Positions 1-10,097 of a DNA stretch of 64,000 nucleotides are shown piece after piece. Origin of the DNA: Deltaproteobacteria bacterium. Its GTDB lineage: Bacteria > Myxococcota_C > UBA6777. Numbering within the stretch: the stretch's first letter is position 1; each line of letters begins with the position of its first letter. The stretch spans positions 186,001 through 250,000 of the forward strand of contig SBHC01000040.1 in the NCBI GenBank assembly GCA_006226375.1. The letters run 5' to 3'. Below the pieces are notes generated by a model. That model saw nothing but the letters and a program-made list of their open reading frames with translations. It was not told where the DNA came from and did not search any database. The position numbers and the translations under genes were made by a program.

Positions 1-638
1 AAGGACTGTGTCCCGTCCATGCCTTGAGGAGGTTGCGCTCCTGGAGTGACCTCGGCCCGGGCTTCCTGGATGTTGGCAAACATCTTTTCCTTGAGGGGAA
101 GGGACGTTTGGGTTTCATCAAAGAGGTTGCCTTTGACATCGTCGATCAGGCTGGCAGCCCGGAACATGCCTTCACCGACTTCGGAGAGGGTTTGGGGCTC
201 GTTGCCTTCGGGGGTTGCGATGTGGCCGCTGGGCGTAAACTGAACCGGTCGGCGGGTGCCTGTGGGGTCGAGGTTCGGGGTGACGTCGGAGAGCTCCCCT
301 GCGGCGTCGGTTTTGACAACGTTGAGGCCCTGCATCACACGACCTGTCATCATGTTGAAGACTTCAAGGTTGGAAGCCGAAGGATTTTCCAAAGCGCGCT
401 TCAATGCAGCAGCGTCATCGGGGGAGAGGTTGTTGGTGTCGACTCCAAGGTGGCGGTTGTATTGCCAGAACCAGCGGTCTTCTTTGACCATGACGTCGAC
501 TTTGCCGTCGCCAACCGAGGCGTTGTCAAAGCTGGTGTCGGTGGTGGTCTCGTTCCAGCTTCCTTTGACCTGCTGGGCATCCAACTCAACTTGGCGACCG
601 GTTTGCTGGTCGCGGAATTTGATTTTGAAGTTCGACAT
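1..638 (-). CDS. Hypothetical protein, 3' end outside the window
   Basis: This frame stays open from an ATG at 638 to the window edge, giving about 212 N-terminal residues. A good Shine-Dalgarno (GAGGAG) sits 8 bases before the ATG. The protein begins MSNFKIKFRDQQ and has no signal peptide or membrane segment. It is polar, with an Asp/Asn-rich stretch around residues 60-75 (GVDTNNLSPDD) that is faintly EF-hand-like. I do not recognise a family. The ATG faces the sdh operon across a 709-base gap. The frame and ribosome site make it a real gene; its function is unknown. Confidence 0.7.
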   Translation of the reverse strand, partial: MSNFKIKFRDQQTGRQVELDAQQVKGSWNETTTDTSFDNASVGDGKVDVMVKEDRWFWQYNRHLGVDTNNLSPDDAAALKRALENPSASNLEVFNMMTGRVMQGLNVVKTDAAGELSDVTPNLDPTGTRRPVQFTPSGHIATPEGNEPQTLSEVGEGMFRAASLIDDVKGNLFDETQTSLPLKEKMFANIQEARAEVTPGAQPPQGMDGTQS

Positions 639-1347
639 AACCTGACTCCTCACCAGAAGGATGGAACCATCCTCCCGAAAACAGAGAAAACAAAACGTAA
701 AACCGACGTTGTTTTTGAAGCAACAAGTCGGTGGAATAGATCCAGGTAGGGTGGTGTTTGAATTCATCGAGGGAAGACGGGTTGTGTATCCGTTCCGACA
801 CCAACAACCTGATAATAGTCAGGCTGAAAGTCTGAAAGAGCCAGCTTGTGCTGGTGAACGGTGAGCCCAAAGCCAATCATGGAGCTGGGTTGTCACTGCT
901 CTTCAGAAGGGAAGGAGAGGAGAGGCTGTCTCCTGCTGTATTCATCCTGGATGAAGAGGTTCAAACGGTGTAGGAGTATCGGATTTTTGTGGATTTTGTC
1001 AAGTGCATTCCACAAATCGGTTTTGCCAGCGCAATTTGAATTTCCTACGAATTTACTATGCGATATGGAAGTCGCAAATGCTTTGAAAGAGGGGGAATTT
1101 GCTTGACTCTAAGGGGAGGGAGTGGTAATTCTCGTTGTCGGTCTGAAAAGCGACCTGCGCCGTTGAGGGTGAGGGCGCGGAGTAAGTTATGGCAAGTAGT
1201 CAGACCACATCCCTGCAAGTACACACCATCCCTGACAAATCATCCGACTGGTATGTGGAAGACGTTCACCTTGCCTGTCCTACGCTTTCTATTCACAGGC
1301 TTTTCGACACCGAAAAGTCGTTACCTTAAAGGATAGGGGTATATTCA
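639..1347. other. Long divergent intergenic region upstream of sdhC
   Basis: No convincing gene is seen; the short frames here lack ribosome sites and recognisable composition. It must hold the promoters of the leftward hypothetical and of sdhCAB. One weak sigma70-like candidate for sdh is TTGCCA at 1023-1028 and TACGAA at 1046-1051, 17 bases apart. The roughly 300-base leader to sdhC could carry regulation, but I see no riboswitch-like structure. Confidence 0.4.
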
Positions 1348-2037
1348 GTGAGCGGATTGAGTCGATTTCTGAAGTCCTCCGTAGGGGCCAAGGTCGTGAT
1401 GGCTTTCACCGGCTTCGCGATGTTTGGTTTTATCGTCATTCACATGGCGGGGAACCTGCAAATGTTCCTGGGTCCCAAGGCAATGAACAGCTACGCCTAC
1501 TATCTCAAGCATGACATTATGATGAGCAAGATTGTCTGGCTCGTCCGCTTGGGCTTGTTGGCCTCGGTCGTTCTCCACATTTGGGCTGCGTCCCGTTTGA
1601 CCATGCTGAACAAGATGGCTCGACCGGTGGACTACAGCGCCAATCAACACCACTCGGCTTCGAGCTTTGCCTCCCGGACCATGATCTGGACCGGCATGAT
1701 TGTGTTGGCTTTCTTGTTGTACCATTTGATGCACTTCACCTTGGGTGTGATTCAGCCGCAACACTTCGCGTTGCAAACGAGCGCTGGTCACCATGACGTG
1801 TACCGAATGACCCTCCTTGGCTTCCAGCAGCCGGTGGTCGCAGGCTTTTATGTGCTCGCTCAGGTCCTCCTGGCGTTCCACTTGAGCCACGGCATCTCCA
1901 GCTTCTTTCAGTCGTTGGGATGGAACAGCCACACCTACAAAGGACCCATCAAGCAGGTCGGTCCTTTGGTCAGCGCTGTGATCTGTCTGGGTTTTCTCTC
2001 GGTTCCCTTCTGTGTTCTGCTTGGCATTCTTAAGTAA
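1348..2037 (+). CDS. sdhC: Succinate dehydrogenase cytochrome b558 subunit
   Basis: This is the membrane anchor of succinate:quinone oxidoreductase (complex II), which carries heme b and passes electrons from SdhB to quinone. The 229-residue protein has about five hydrophobic helices and His residues in membrane positions typical of heme ligands (VIHMAGN near 32, VVLHIWAA near 77, LLYHLMHF near 125, AFHLSHG near 178). This is the single-polypeptide b558-type anchor known from Bacteroidetes, Bacillus-type and deltaproteobacterial enzymes, so no sdhD is expected. The start is GTG, preceded by AGGATAGGGG. It is the first gene of sdhCAB, with 13 bases to sdhA. Confidence 0.93.
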   Translation: MSGLSRFLKSSVGAKVVMAFTGFAMFGFIVIHMAGNLQMFLGPKAMNSYAYYLKHDIMMSKIVWLVRLGLLASVVLHIWAASRLTMLNKMARPVDYSANQHHSASSFASRTMIWTGMIVLAFLLYHLMHFTLGVIQPQHFALQTSAGHHDVYRMTLLGFQQPVVAGFYVLAQVLLAFHLSHGISSFFQSLGWNSHTYKGPIKQVGPLVSAVICLGFLSVPFCVLLGILK

Positions 2038-2050
2038 GAGGCGGGTTACA

Positions 2051-3973
2051 ATGAAATTGGATTCTAAGTCCCCTTCCGGTCCCTTGGAACAAAAGTGGGA
2101 CAAGCATCGATTCGATCTTAAACTAGTGAACCCCGCCAACAAACGGCACCACCGCGTTATCGTGGTCGGCACCGGTTTGGCAGGGGCTTCTGCGGCTGCA
2201 ACCATGGCAGAGCTCGGCTACTACGTCGACTCCTTCTGCTTCCAAGATAGCCCCCGTCGCGCTCACAGTATCGCGGCGCAAGGGGGTATCAACGCTGCTA
2301 AAAACTACCAGAACGACGGTGACTCTGTGTTCCGTCTGTTCTACGACACCATCAAAGGTGGCGACTTCCGCTCCCGCGAGTCGAACGTCTATCGTTTGGC
2401 CCAGGTCAGCACCAACATCATCGACCAGTGCGTGGCGCAGGGTGTTCCCTTTGCTCGTGAATACGGTGGATTGTTGGCCAACCGCTCCTTCGGTGGCGCG
2501 CAGGTCTCCCGTACCTTCTACGCTCGTGGACAAACCGGCCAGCAGCTCATGCTGGGTGCGTACCAGGCTCTCTCTCGCCAGATCGCTCGCGGTCAGGTGC
2601 GAATCCACGCACGCACCGAGATGCTGGATGTTGTCGTCATTGACGGCAAGGCCCGCGGTATCATCACCCGTGACCTGGTCACCGGGAAGTTGGAGCGTTG
2701 GTTGGGCGACGCTGTTGTTATCGCTTCTGGCGGATACAGCAACGTGTACTACCTCTCGACCACTGCGATGGGAAGTAACGTTTCGGCTGCATGGCGTGCG
2801 TACAAGCGCGGCGCTTACTTCGCGAACCCATGTTACGTCCAGATCCACCCGACTTGCATCCCCGTGACCGGCGACCACCAGTCGAAGCTGACCTTGATGT
2901 CGGAGTCGTTGCGAAACGACGGTCGTATGTGGGTTCCCAAGAAGCAGGGCGACACCCGTCACCCCAACGACATTCCCAAGGACGAGCGCGACTACTTCAT
3001 GGAGCGCAAGTATCCGAGCTTCGGAAACCTCGCCCCCCGTGACGTGGCCTCCCGTAGCGCCAAGGAAGTGTGTGACGAAGGTCGTGGTGTCGGTAACACC
3101 GGCTTGGGTGTCTACCTCGACTTGATGGACGCCATCGAGCGCTTGGGCAAAGACAAAGTGTCGGAGCGGTACGGCAACTTGCTGCACATGTACCACAAGA
3201 TCACGGACGAAGACCCCTACACCCGTCCGTTGCGCATCTATCCCGCGGTTCACTACACCATGGGTGGTCTCTGGGTTGACTACAACCTGATGACTTCGGT
3301 TCCTGGTTTGTTCTGTCTTGGAGAAGCCAACTTCTCTGACCACGGCGCAAACCGCTTGGGAGCTTCCGCGTTGATGCAAGGTTTGAGCGATGGTTACTTC
3401 GTTCTGCCCATGACCATCGGTGGCTACCTCGCTGGCTCTGAGATCAGCGGCGACGTGACCACCGATCACGATGCGTTCAACCAGGCAGAAGCCAACGTTC
3501 GTGGTCAGATCGACCGGTTCCTCTCCAACAACGGAAAGCAGACCGTCGACTCCTTCCACAAACGACTGGGTAAAATCATGTGGGAATACTGCGGTATTGC
3601 TCGTGACCAAGCCGGTTTGGAGAAGGCGCTCAAGTTGATTCCGGAGCTTCGTGCAGAGTTCTGGGATGATGTAAATGTGCCCGGCTCCGCTGACGACCTC
3701 AACGAAGGTCTGGAAAAAGCGGGCCGTGTGGCTGACTATTTGGAATACGGTGAACTCCTGGTTCGTGACGCCCTTGCGCGGAAAGAATCCTGCGGTGCTC
3801 ACCTGCGAATTGATGGTTTCCAAACCGAAGAGGGGGAAGCCATCCGCGACGACGAGAACTTCGCTCACGTAGCGGCTTGGGGTTATCCCGGTGATGTGGA
3901 TGATACTCCGATTCGCCACACCGAAGATCTCGTCTTTGAAAACGTCGAACTCTCGACAAGGAGCTACAAGTAG
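2051..3973 (+). CDS. sdhA: Succinate dehydrogenase flavoprotein subunit
   Basis: This is the FAD subunit that oxidises succinate to fumarate in the TCA cycle. The 640-residue protein has the dinucleotide-binding GTGLAG near residue 35. The flavinylation segment [15 protein letters not shown] lies near 75, with His as the expected covalent FAD site. Active-site segments (HPTCIP near 280, HYTMGG near 405) and a fumarate-reductase C-terminal domain follow. I chose the ATG at 2051, where MKLDSKSP starts after a GGCGGG-like site; an in-frame upstream start would overlap sdhC. sdhB begins directly after its stop, consistent with one transcript. Confidence 0.97.
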   Translation: MKLDSKSPSGPLEQKWDKHRFDLKLVNPANKRHHRVIVVGTGLAGASAAATMAELGYYVDSFCFQDSPRRAHSIAAQGGINAAKNYQNDGDSVFRLFYDTIKGGDFRSRESNVYRLAQVSTNIIDQCVAQGVPFAREYGGLLANRSFGGAQVSRTFYARGQTGQQLMLGAYQALSRQIARGQVRIHARTEMLDVVVIDGKARGIITRDLVTGKLERWLGDAVVIASGGYSNVYYLSTTAMGSNVSAAWRAYKRGAYFANPCYVQIHPTCIPVTGDHQSKLTLMSESLRNDGRMWVPKKQGDTRHPNDIPKDERDYFMERKYPSFGNLAPRDVASRSAKEVCDEGRGVGNTGLGVYLDLMDAIERLGKDKVSERYGNLLHMYHKITDEDPYTRPLRIYPAVHYTMGGLWVDYNLMTSVPGLFCLGEANFSDHGANRLGASALMQGLSDGYFVLPMTIGGYLAGSEISGDVTTDHDAFNQAEANVRGQIDRFLSNNGKQTVDSFHKRLGKIMWEYCGIARDQAGLEKALKLIPELRAEFWDDVNVPGSADDLNEGLEKAGRVADYLEYGELLVRDALARKESCGAHLRIDGFQTEEGEAIRDDENFAHVAAWGYPGDVDDTPIRHTEDLVFENVELSTRSYK

Positions 3974-4714
3974 ATGAAACTAACACTGCGTGTGTGGCGA
4001 CAAAAAAATGCCAAAGATGTCGGAACGATGAAGACATACGAATTGGATGGAATTTCCTCCGATATGTCCTTCCTCGAAGTCCTCGACATCTTGAACGATA
4101 AGCTGGCGTTGGATGGGGAAGAACCCATTGCCTTCGACCACGACTGTCGCGAGGGGATTTGCGGCTCGTGTTCGATGGTGATCAACGGTCGTCCCCATGG
4201 TCCCGAGACCGGAACGACCACCTGCCAACTTCACATGCGACGTTTCCGTGACGGCGACACCATCATTGTTGAGCCGTACCGCGCTAAGGCGTTCCCTGTG
4301 ATCAAAGACCTCGTGGTCGATCGCTCCGCGTTTGACCGGGTGATCCAGGCTGGCGGTTTTGTTTCCGTAGCCACGGGTAACGCGCCGGATGCGAACGCAC
4401 TGCCCATCTCCAAAGAAAATGCTGACGAGGCCTTCATGGCTGCGGAATGCATTGGCTGTGGAGCTTGTGTTGCGGCTTGTCCCAACGCATCGGCGATGTT
4501 GTTTGTCTCCGCCAAGGTTGCACACTTGGGTCGTTTGCCCCAAGGTCAGCCCGAGCGTTTGTCCCGTGTCTTGGGCATGGTCGAGCAGATGGACTCCGAA
4601 GGCTTCGGTAACTGCAGCAACCACTTTGAGTGCGAAGCTGCTTGCCCGAAGGAAATTTCGGCGATGAACATCGCTCGTATGAACCGCGACTACGTCCGCG
4701 CCTCTGTAAAGTAG
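3974..4714 (+). CDS. sdhB: Succinate dehydrogenase iron-sulfur subunit
   Basis: This subunit carries electrons from FAD in SdhA to the quinone site through three clusters. The 246-residue protein has the [2Fe-2S] motif CREGICGSC near 57-65 with a further Cys in the TTTC segment. A [4Fe-4S] motif [12 protein letters not shown] lies near 158-169, and a later Cys set ([10 protein letters not shown]) serves the [3Fe-4S] and [4Fe-4S] clusters. The ATG abuts the sdhA stop codon, so translation is probably coupled. A short hairpin (AGGCGT/ACGCCT, 4713-4729) lies right after the stop; it lacks a U-tract and may only weaken read-through into the helicase gene. Confidence 0.97.
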   Translation: MKLTLRVWRQKNAKDVGTMKTYELDGISSDMSFLEVLDILNDKLALDGEEPIAFDHDCREGICGSCSMVINGRPHGPETGTTTCQLHMRRFRDGDTIIVEPYRAKAFPVIKDLVVDRSAFDRVIQAGGFVSVATGNAPDANALPISKENADEAFMAAECIGCGACVAACPNASAMLFVSAKVAHLGRLPQGQPERLSRVLGMVEQMDSEGFGNCSNHFECEAACPKEISAMNIARMNRDYVRASVK

Positions 4715-4734
4715 GCGTGGCCTACGCCTGACTG

Positions 4735-6747
4735 ATGCCGAATCTGGAACTTGAGCAATCCCTGAACGAAGAGCAGCGCGATGTCGTCCTTGCGGGCGAA
4801 GGGCCGTTGCTCGTCATTGCAGGTGCTGGAAGCGGCAAAACCCGGACACTCACGTACCGCGTGGCTCATCTGGTTCAGTCAGGCGTCCCCATCCATCGTA
4901 TCCTTCTCTGTACCTTCACCAACAAAGCCGCTCGGGAGATGGTCAGCCGCGTGGAGTTTCTCCTCCACAAGTCCATCGACAACCTCTGGGGCGGAACATT
5001 TCACCACATCGCCAACCGCTTTCTTCGCCGTCACGCCGACCGTTTGGGCTTCGGACATAACTACTCCATCCTTGATCGTGACGACAGCAATCACCTGATT
5101 GATACCGTCATTAAGGACCTGGGGTACGGCAAGAACAGCTCTTACCGCTTTCCCAAGGGGAAGGCGTTGGGTGGGCTGTTCGGTTTGGCGAACGCAACCG
5201 GTGAAGAGGTGGAAACCATCATCGCCGAAGGGTACGAGAAGTTCTACAACATCGCCGAAGAAATCGCTGAAGTGCAGCGCGGTTACAACGACCGCAAGAT
5301 GCAGATCAACGCGATGGATTTCGACGATCTTCTCAAGTACTGGTACATGCTCCTCGCGACGTGCGACGACATCAAGGAGCGTTACTCTGAGCTCTTCCAG
5401 CACATCCTCGTGGACGAGTACCAGGACACCAACCCCATCCAGGCTGCCATCATTGATGAGCTGTCGTCGTACCATAAGAACCTGACGGTGGTCGGCGACG
5501 ACGCCCAAAGCATCTACCGTTTTCGTGGGGCTGACTGCACCCATATTTTGGAGTTTCCCCAGCGCTACTCGCTGTGCCAGACCTACTATCTTCGCAAAAA
5601 CTACCGAAGTGTCCCGGAGATCCTGGCGATTGGAAACCGGGTGATTACCCACAACGTCAACCAGTTTGAAAAACAACTGGAAGCCGTTCGTGACAGCGGT
5701 ACGCCACCCAAAGTGGTGATGGCGGAAGATTCGATGACAGAGGCGCACTGGGTCGCCAAGCAGATCGTGAAGCTCCAGCGAGAAGGCCGCTCTCTCAACA
5801 ATATGGCCATCTTGTACCGGATTCACAGCCACTCCCTTGAGCTGCAGATTGCCCTGCAACAGCACGGCGTGCCGTTTGTGGTTCGGTCGGGCCTGCGGTT
5901 CTTTGAGCAGGCCCACATCAAGGACATGATCAGCTGGCTGCGAATTCTCTTCAACGCCAAAGACATGTTGGCCTGGCAACGCATCTTGTCCATCTTTAAG
6001 GGAGTCGGTCCCTCGACGGTGACGAAGATTCTCAACCATCTGGAAGACTACGACTGGGACTGGGAAGCCCTCGACGACAAAGCCTGGCGAAAGACCATCA
6101 GCGCACGCGCCCGGAAGTCAGTGGAGTGGCTGGTTCGGATGGTGGAAGAGGCTGTTATCCCCGACAACTTCAACAACCCAGGCACCCTCATTCGGTTGTT
6201 CTTTGAGCAAGAATACGAAGAGTATCTGACCCACTCTTACGACGACGCGGCCAAACGCAGCGAAGACCTCATTGAGTTCTCCGCCTTTGCTTCCACTTAC
6301 AACAGCCTTGACCGGTTCCTCAGCGACATGATGCTGCAAACCGACATTGAGAGCTCCTCCGAAGACAATGAACAACCCGACGAAGCGGTGGTTCTTTCTA
6401 CGGTGCACCAAGCCAAAGGTCTGGAGTGGGACGTTGTGTTTTGCCTGAACCTTGTGGAAGGGGCCTTTCCCTTCTTCCTGGCTTTCCAAGAAGACGGCGG
6501 GCTCGAAGAGGAGCGTCGCCTTTTTTACGTCGCGACAACTCGCGCCAAAGAGCTTCTGTATCTTTGCTGCCGACAAATGGGCTCCTCACGGCAAGGTTTG
6601 GTCCGTACATCAGACCCTTCACGCTTCCTCTGGGAGATCATTCGCGAATCCCAGCCCAACCGTCGACGTTCCGGTGTTAACGGCTCGATGGCGATGTTTT
6701 TGCTCGAAGCCGAACACCAGCCTTGGTTCGACCTCGTTTTTGCCTGA
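4735..6747 (+). CDS. UvrD/Rep/PcrA-family ATP-dependent DNA helicase
   Basis: This is an SF1A 3'-5' DNA helicase, a family used in repair, replication restart and clearing of proteins from DNA. The 670-residue protein has the full motif set: Walker A GAGSGKT near 30, motif Ia TFTNKAAREM, motif II VDEYQDTN near 225, motif III GDDAQSIYRFRGA, motif V VHQAKGLEWDVVF near 560, and motif VI RRLFYVATTRAK near 590. It is slightly shorter than E. coli UvrD, and the usual C-terminal Tudor-like extension is not obvious. Sequence alone does not separate Rep, PcrA and UvrD, so I give no symbol. The gene follows sdhB by 20 bases but is functionally unrelated. Confidence 0.93.
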   Translation: MPNLELEQSLNEEQRDVVLAGEGPLLVIAGAGSGKTRTLTYRVAHLVQSGVPIHRILLCTFTNKAAREMVSRVEFLLHKSIDNLWGGTFHHIANRFLRRHADRLGFGHNYSILDRDDSNHLIDTVIKDLGYGKNSSYRFPKGKALGGLFGLANATGEEVETIIAEGYEKFYNIAEEIAEVQRGYNDRKMQINAMDFDDLLKYWYMLLATCDDIKERYSELFQHILVDEYQDTNPIQAAIIDELSSYHKNLTVVGDDAQSIYRFRGADCTHILEFPQRYSLCQTYYLRKNYRSVPEILAIGNRVITHNVNQFEKQLEAVRDSGTPPKVVMAEDSMTEAHWVAKQIVKLQREGRSLNNMAILYRIHSHSLELQIALQQHGVPFVVRSGLRFFEQAHIKDMISWLRILFNAKDMLAWQRILSIFKGVGPSTVTKILNHLEDYDWDWEALDDKAWRKTISARARKSVEWLVRMVEEAVIPDNFNNPGTLIRLFFEQEYEEYLTHSYDDAAKRSEDLIEFSAFASTYNSLDRFLSDMMLQTDIESSSEDNEQPDEAVVLSTVHQAKGLEWDVVFCLNLVEGAFPFFLAFQEDGGLEEERRLFYVATTRAKELLYLCCRQMGSSRQGLVRTSDPSRFLWEIIRESQPNRRRSGVNGSMAMFLLEAEHQPWFDLVFA

Positions 6748-6751
6748 TGCC

Positions 6752-7405
6752 ATGAAACAAGGCTCTCTGCTCCCCTTGTTGCTAGACGTTTCCCCCACTG
6801 ATCGAGAAGCCCTTCAAAGCTTGGTTCATCGCAAAGCGCTGCCCGACGCCTGCTTTGACTTGGCGCTTTGCGACCTTGTCGAAGCTTTGTTGCAGCGGGA
6901 AGAAGAGCAAGGGCGGCAGACCTTTGCAGGCAGTAGACAGGCGCTCACGTGCAAACGGCTGTGGGTTGCGGGTCAATGTTCAGAAGAGGAGATGGAAGAA
7001 GCCTCTGATGCTGCCAAGCGCGCTTATTTACGAAGCAAGGATATGGCAGGTCTGGGAACCAGCTTGATGTCCCAGGCTGAAGACGCGTTTGCTCGGGCGG
7101 TTCGTCGTTATGTGGGGACCACATCTTTTGGGATCCAGGCCGCGTATACGGCCTATCTTGCTTCACGCTTTCGAGTTCACCGGTCCACTCTATCGGCAGG
7201 CCGGAACTCGTTTTACCTCTTGCTCGATCGTCTGACCGAGCCGTCCTGGCTTCCCTTTCTTCACTTGCGGATGGTGCATTGGGTCAAGGAGTCTGTGCGT
7301 TCCAGAGAGCTTCTTCTGGATTGTCTGTTGCTACGAGAAGCGCAACTCGACGCAGAAGCCCAACGCTGGCGAGATGAGATGGAAGACCCACTGTTTGAAG
7401 AATAA
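6752..7405 (+). CDS. Hypothetical helical protein downstream of helicase
   Basis: This 217-residue soluble protein is rich in Leu, Ala, Arg and Glu and is probably mostly helical. I recognise no motif. The frame is open further upstream, but that part overlaps the helicase gene out of frame. The ATG at 6752 (MKQGSLLPLLLD) lies 4 bases after the helicase stop and is the likely translationally coupled start. The tight spacing suggests co-expression with the helicase; no function can be assigned. Confidence 0.6.
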   Translation: MKQGSLLPLLLDVSPTDREALQSLVHRKALPDACFDLALCDLVEALLQREEEQGRQTFAGSRQALTCKRLWVAGQCSEEEMEEASDAAKRAYLRSKDMAGLGTSLMSQAEDAFARAVRRYVGTTSFGIQAAYTAYLASRFRVHRSTLSAGRNSFYLLLDRLTEPSWLPFLHLRMVHWVKESVRSRELLLDCLLLREAQLDAEAQRWRDEMEDPLFEE

Positions 7406-7424
7406 GAGGGGTGCTCTTTCTTCC

Positions 7425-7441
7425 AAGCTTTCGGAGCTTTT
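7425..7441. terminator. Possible bidirectional terminator between convergent genes
   Basis: The hairpin AAGCT-TTCGG-AGCTT is followed by T residues and lies between the convergent hypothetical and engB. The stem is short, so efficiency is doubtful, but the position fits a shared terminator. Confidence 0.4.
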
Positions 7442-8101
7442 CTACTCACCTGGAGATTCGTTCTCAGGTTCCAAGCTCTCTTCCTCGCTCTCTGACCAAA
7501 GCAGGCTGGTCATGAATTGGCGAAGTTTGTCCCGTCCGGCGTGTGTTTTGGAGGAGCTTTGGACGATCGCTTCGGCTGGGACGTCGAGGACGTTGGCGAT
7601 GCGTTGGATTTGGTTGCGACGCTTTTGCTTGGAGAGTTTGTCGGACTTGGTTGCGACGGGGACTGTCAGTCGGTCAAAATGGAGCAACCAATTCCACATG
7701 TCGAGATCGTCTTCGCTGGGAATGCGTCGAATGTCGAACAACAGCAAGCAGGCAACCAGGGTGGTACGTTGGGTCAGATAACTCTCAATCATCGGGCGCC
7801 ACTGCCGCTTGACGCTTTGAGGTACCTTTGCAAATCCATAGCCTGGCAGGTCCACCACAGACAACTGGTTGTCCACGTCAAAGAAATTGATCAATTGCGT
7901 GCGGCCGGGAGTTTTACTTACTTTCACCAGGTTGGTGCGTTGGAAGAGCGAGTTCATCAGGGAGGACTTGCCCACGTTGGAGCGGCCTATGACAGCGATC
8001 TCAGGCCGGTCTGCAGGGGGATAGCCCTTTGGCTTTACCGCGCTGGTGACAAACGATGCGTTCTGGAAGTTGACAGCGAAGGCGTTGGGGTCTTGGGACA
8101 T
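7442..8101 (-). CDS. engB: Ribosome biogenesis GTPase EngB/YsxC
   Basis: EngB (YsxC/YihA) is a TRAFAC-class GTPase needed for late assembly of the large ribosomal subunit. The 219-residue protein has G1 GRSNVGKS near 39-46, a G2 Thr region (KTPGRTQLIN), G3 DLPGYG near 79-84, G4 TKSDK near 150 and a G5-like SSSK near 184. Length and motif spacing match the family. An acidic C-terminal tail (SESEEESLEPENE) extends past the conserved domain. It is the last gene of a leftward set and has a weak ribosome site. Confidence 0.95.
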   Translation of the reverse strand: MSQDPNAFAVNFQNASFVTSAVKPKGYPPADRPEIAVIGRSNVGKSSLMNSLFQRTNLVKVSKTPGRTQLINFFDVDNQLSVVDLPGYGFAKVPQSVKRQWRPMIESYLTQRTTLVACLLLFDIRRIPSEDDLDMWNWLLHFDRLTVPVATKSDKLSKQKRRNQIQRIANVLDVPAEAIVQSSSKTHAGRDKLRQFMTSLLWSESEEESLEPENESPGE

Positions 8102-8182
8102 GGGTTTCTCACAGGGTGCTTATCAGGAGGGTTGTTGCAAGGAAGTTGTTGTTTCCTTCCGACCCCCAACAGGAGAAGGTAG

Positions 8183-8968
8183 CTAGGCGGCGACAATCAA
8201 ATGAAGGAACAACCAGCCGAGAGTAAGGAGGCTGCCCCATCGGTTCCACTGGTACTGGACGGTGTGGAGTCCGGATGGGTTCGTTGATGCCTCTGCTGGT
8301 TGTGTGGTGGGAAGCAAGGAAGAGCCCAAGGACAGAAGCCCAAGGCAAGCTGTTCCCCACAACAGAGGCGTTGGCTTCCAGGGCTGCAAGAGAGTGATGG
8401 TGAGGCTCAAACACAGCGCAGCAAGGGACAACACCTGCACGCGGTTGAGAATCGATGCAAGGACAGGCTGAGGGTCTTTGTGGTTGGACTTGAACTGCCA
8501 AGACAGCATCTGACTGGTGAGCAACAATCCAAAACCAACATACGCGAGAAGCCAGGTCGCTAGCTGCGGAATCTTCAAGGTTGTGGAGCCCCCGCTCGTT
8601 GCGAGGTAGGTCCATAGCAAAGAACACAACCCTCCAAGAAAGAGGCTGCTTTGTAGCCATTCGGGGTAGCGTTGCTCGCGGTCAAAGAACAGCGGAACAA
8701 CGACGAGGCTAAGGGTCATTACACCCCATCCTGCGCTGATGTAAGCTGGGGCTGCTTTCGCAAAGGAAAGGGTCACAGACCAGGCGATCAGGTGGAGCAG
8801 GGGAGGAATCCAGGCCAAGGACAAGTTCTCTGCATTGGGGTTTCTCCAACGCAAACCAAAGACCACGAAGTAGCTGATCGGTACAAGCAACAACATGTCT
8901 TCGGGCTGAACAGAGACGGCCAGGAGCGAGGCCGCCTGGTAGATCATTGCGGTCATGGTATCACTCAT
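8183..8968 (-). CDS. Polytopic membrane protein, unknown function
   Basis: This 261-residue, very hydrophobic protein has about eight predicted helices separated by short polar loops. The start overlaps the stop of the upstream membrane gene by 4 bases (ATGA), so the two are probably translationally coupled. The position behind a tetraheme cytochrome gene and a ResB-like protein would suit a CcsA-like cytochrome assembly partner. However, the tryptophan-rich WWD heme-handling motif of that family is absent, so this idea is weak. I do not assign a function. Confidence 0.6.
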   Translation of the reverse strand: MSDTMTAMIYQAASLLAVSVQPEDMLLLVPISYFVVFGLRWRNPNAENLSLAWIPPLLHLIAWSVTLSFAKAAPAYISAGWGVMTLSLVVVPLFFDREQRYPEWLQSSLFLGGLCSLLWTYLATSGGSTTLKIPQLATWLLAYVGFGLLLTSQMLSWQFKSNHKDPQPVLASILNRVQVLSLAALCLSLTITLLQPWKPTPLLWGTACLGLLSLGSSLLPTTQPAEASTNPSGLHTVQYQWNRWGSLLTLGWLFLHLIVAA

Positions 8969-9972
8969 GCGTCTTTGTTGTTGGAGGTCGATTCGGCGCT
9001 GGTGTCCGTCTTTTTCTCTTCGCTTGACTCGGAGGAGGCTGGCGACTCGTCGGGAGACTCTTTCTCCGACGAAGTCTCGGCTTCGCTCTTCGATGTCTCT
9101 TCAGCGTCGGGAGTATCCGATGAGCCAGAGGACGCAGAGCTTGTGGCGTCTTCTGCTTCTTCACTCTCAGAGGATTCTTGAGAGCCTTCTTCCGTTGATT
9201 CCGACGTGTCTTCTTGTGTGGGTACCGAATGGAAGGAGCGTTCGATGGCTTCCAACTCTTGGGAAAGCTGCCCCCAACCTCTGTCGCTAAAGGCCCACAG
9301 ACGTACGTAGCTGCCTTGGCGCCACATGGCGATGATTCGGTGCGGTTCGCCCCATTGGAGAACCAGACCAATGAGGATCCAGGGCGCGCCAAACAAGGGG
9401 GCACGAAGGGCCAGATCCTTGCTCAAGGCTGGCTGAAGCAAAACTCCAGCGACCACAAAGAAGCCGCCCAGGGCGAGAAACACTTGACCCCACCCGCTGT
9501 TGGTTCCTTTTTCTGCCCAGAGAACCTCTTCTCCGCGAGCTTTCGGCTCTGTAAAGTTGGCTTGGATTGCGGCTTTGAGCTTGGAGAAGGAGGGAAAGTC
9601 CTCTTCGCTTTCTTTGCACTTTCGTTGGTAAGGGCTGGACGGTAGGGGAAGGTTTCCCGCACCCATCATTCGGAAGAATCGTTGGATCGAATGGGCGAGG
9701 AAGAGGAGGGCAAGGCCACCCAGAAAGAACGTCTGTAGCTTCCCTGCCCAGGGATGTTCCGCTGTGCTGAACGCGCTGTTCGTCCACCATGTGATCGCAA
9801 AGGTCCCAAGCCACCAAAGCGCTGCTGTCCATGCAAGAACAGCCCAGGTTTTGGGATGCAGGCTCAAAGACCATAGCAAGGGGGCTTCACCTGGGGAGGT
9901 GTCGTCCATCAGTATTGTTGGGGAAGCTGCGCTGGACTCTGACGATGAGGCCTGCTCCTTGTGTTCTGCCAT
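8965..9972 (-). CDS. Membrane protein with acidic Ser/Glu tail, faintly ResB-like
   Basis: The 335-residue protein has two N-terminal membrane helices (about 45-65 and 80-97), a soluble stretch, and a further hydrophobic pair (about 165-205). A low-complexity tail of about 85 residues is almost only Ser, Glu, Asp, Thr and Ala. The segment EEVLWAEKGTNSGWGQVFLA, followed by a hydrophobic helix, recalls the layout before a membrane helix in ResB/Ccs1 cytochrome c assembly proteins; this is a weak family impression. The stop overlaps the start of the next gene by 4 bases. The upstream neighbour encodes a tetraheme cytochrome c, which would fit a role in heme protein assembly. The acidic tail has no obvious precedent. 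Confidence 0.55.
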   Translation of the reverse strand: MAEHKEQASSSESSAASPTILMDDTSPGEAPLLWSLSLHPKTWAVLAWTAALWWLGTFAITWWTNSAFSTAEHPWAGKLQTFFLGGLALLFLAHSIQRFFRMMGAGNLPLPSSPYQRKCKESEEDFPSFSKLKAAIQANFTEPKARGEEVLWAEKGTNSGWGQVFLALGGFFVVAGVLLQPALSKDLALRAPLFGAPWILIGLVLQWGEPHRIIAMWRQGSYVRLWAFSDRGWGQLSQELEAIERSFHSVPTQEDTSESTEEGSQESSESEEAEDATSSASSGSSDTPDAEETSKSEAETSSEKESPDESPASSESSEEKKTDTSAESTSNNKDA

Positions 9973-10097
9973 ATCACCCGATCCTATAAAGGCTCACTGG
10001 AAACCATTGTCCAAAGGAGTATCAACAACTCTTTCCTGCAAGGATGGATTGTTGTTGACTGCGTTCGCCCGTTGTTGAGCGACGTTCCCCTCATTGT

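Noticed and set aside
24-749. 241-codon rightward frame at the window start
   Set aside because: It is antisense to the leftward gene with a strong ribosome site at 638 and shows no family features.
2123-3919. 598-codon open frame antisense to sdhA
   Set aside because: It mirrors the strong codon bias of sdhA, has no ribosome site or family features, and sdhA is certain.
4713-4729. Hairpin after sdhB as an intrinsic terminator
   Set aside because: Stem of six with no U-tract, and the helicase gene starts 6 bases later.
4879-6039. Long frame antisense to the helicase gene
   Set aside because: The sense gene has all SF1 helicase motifs; the antisense protein has none.
6452-6751. Upstream extension of the hypothetical gene after the helicase
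   Set aside because: It would lie out of frame over the conserved motif VI end of the helicase; the ATG at 6752 is better.
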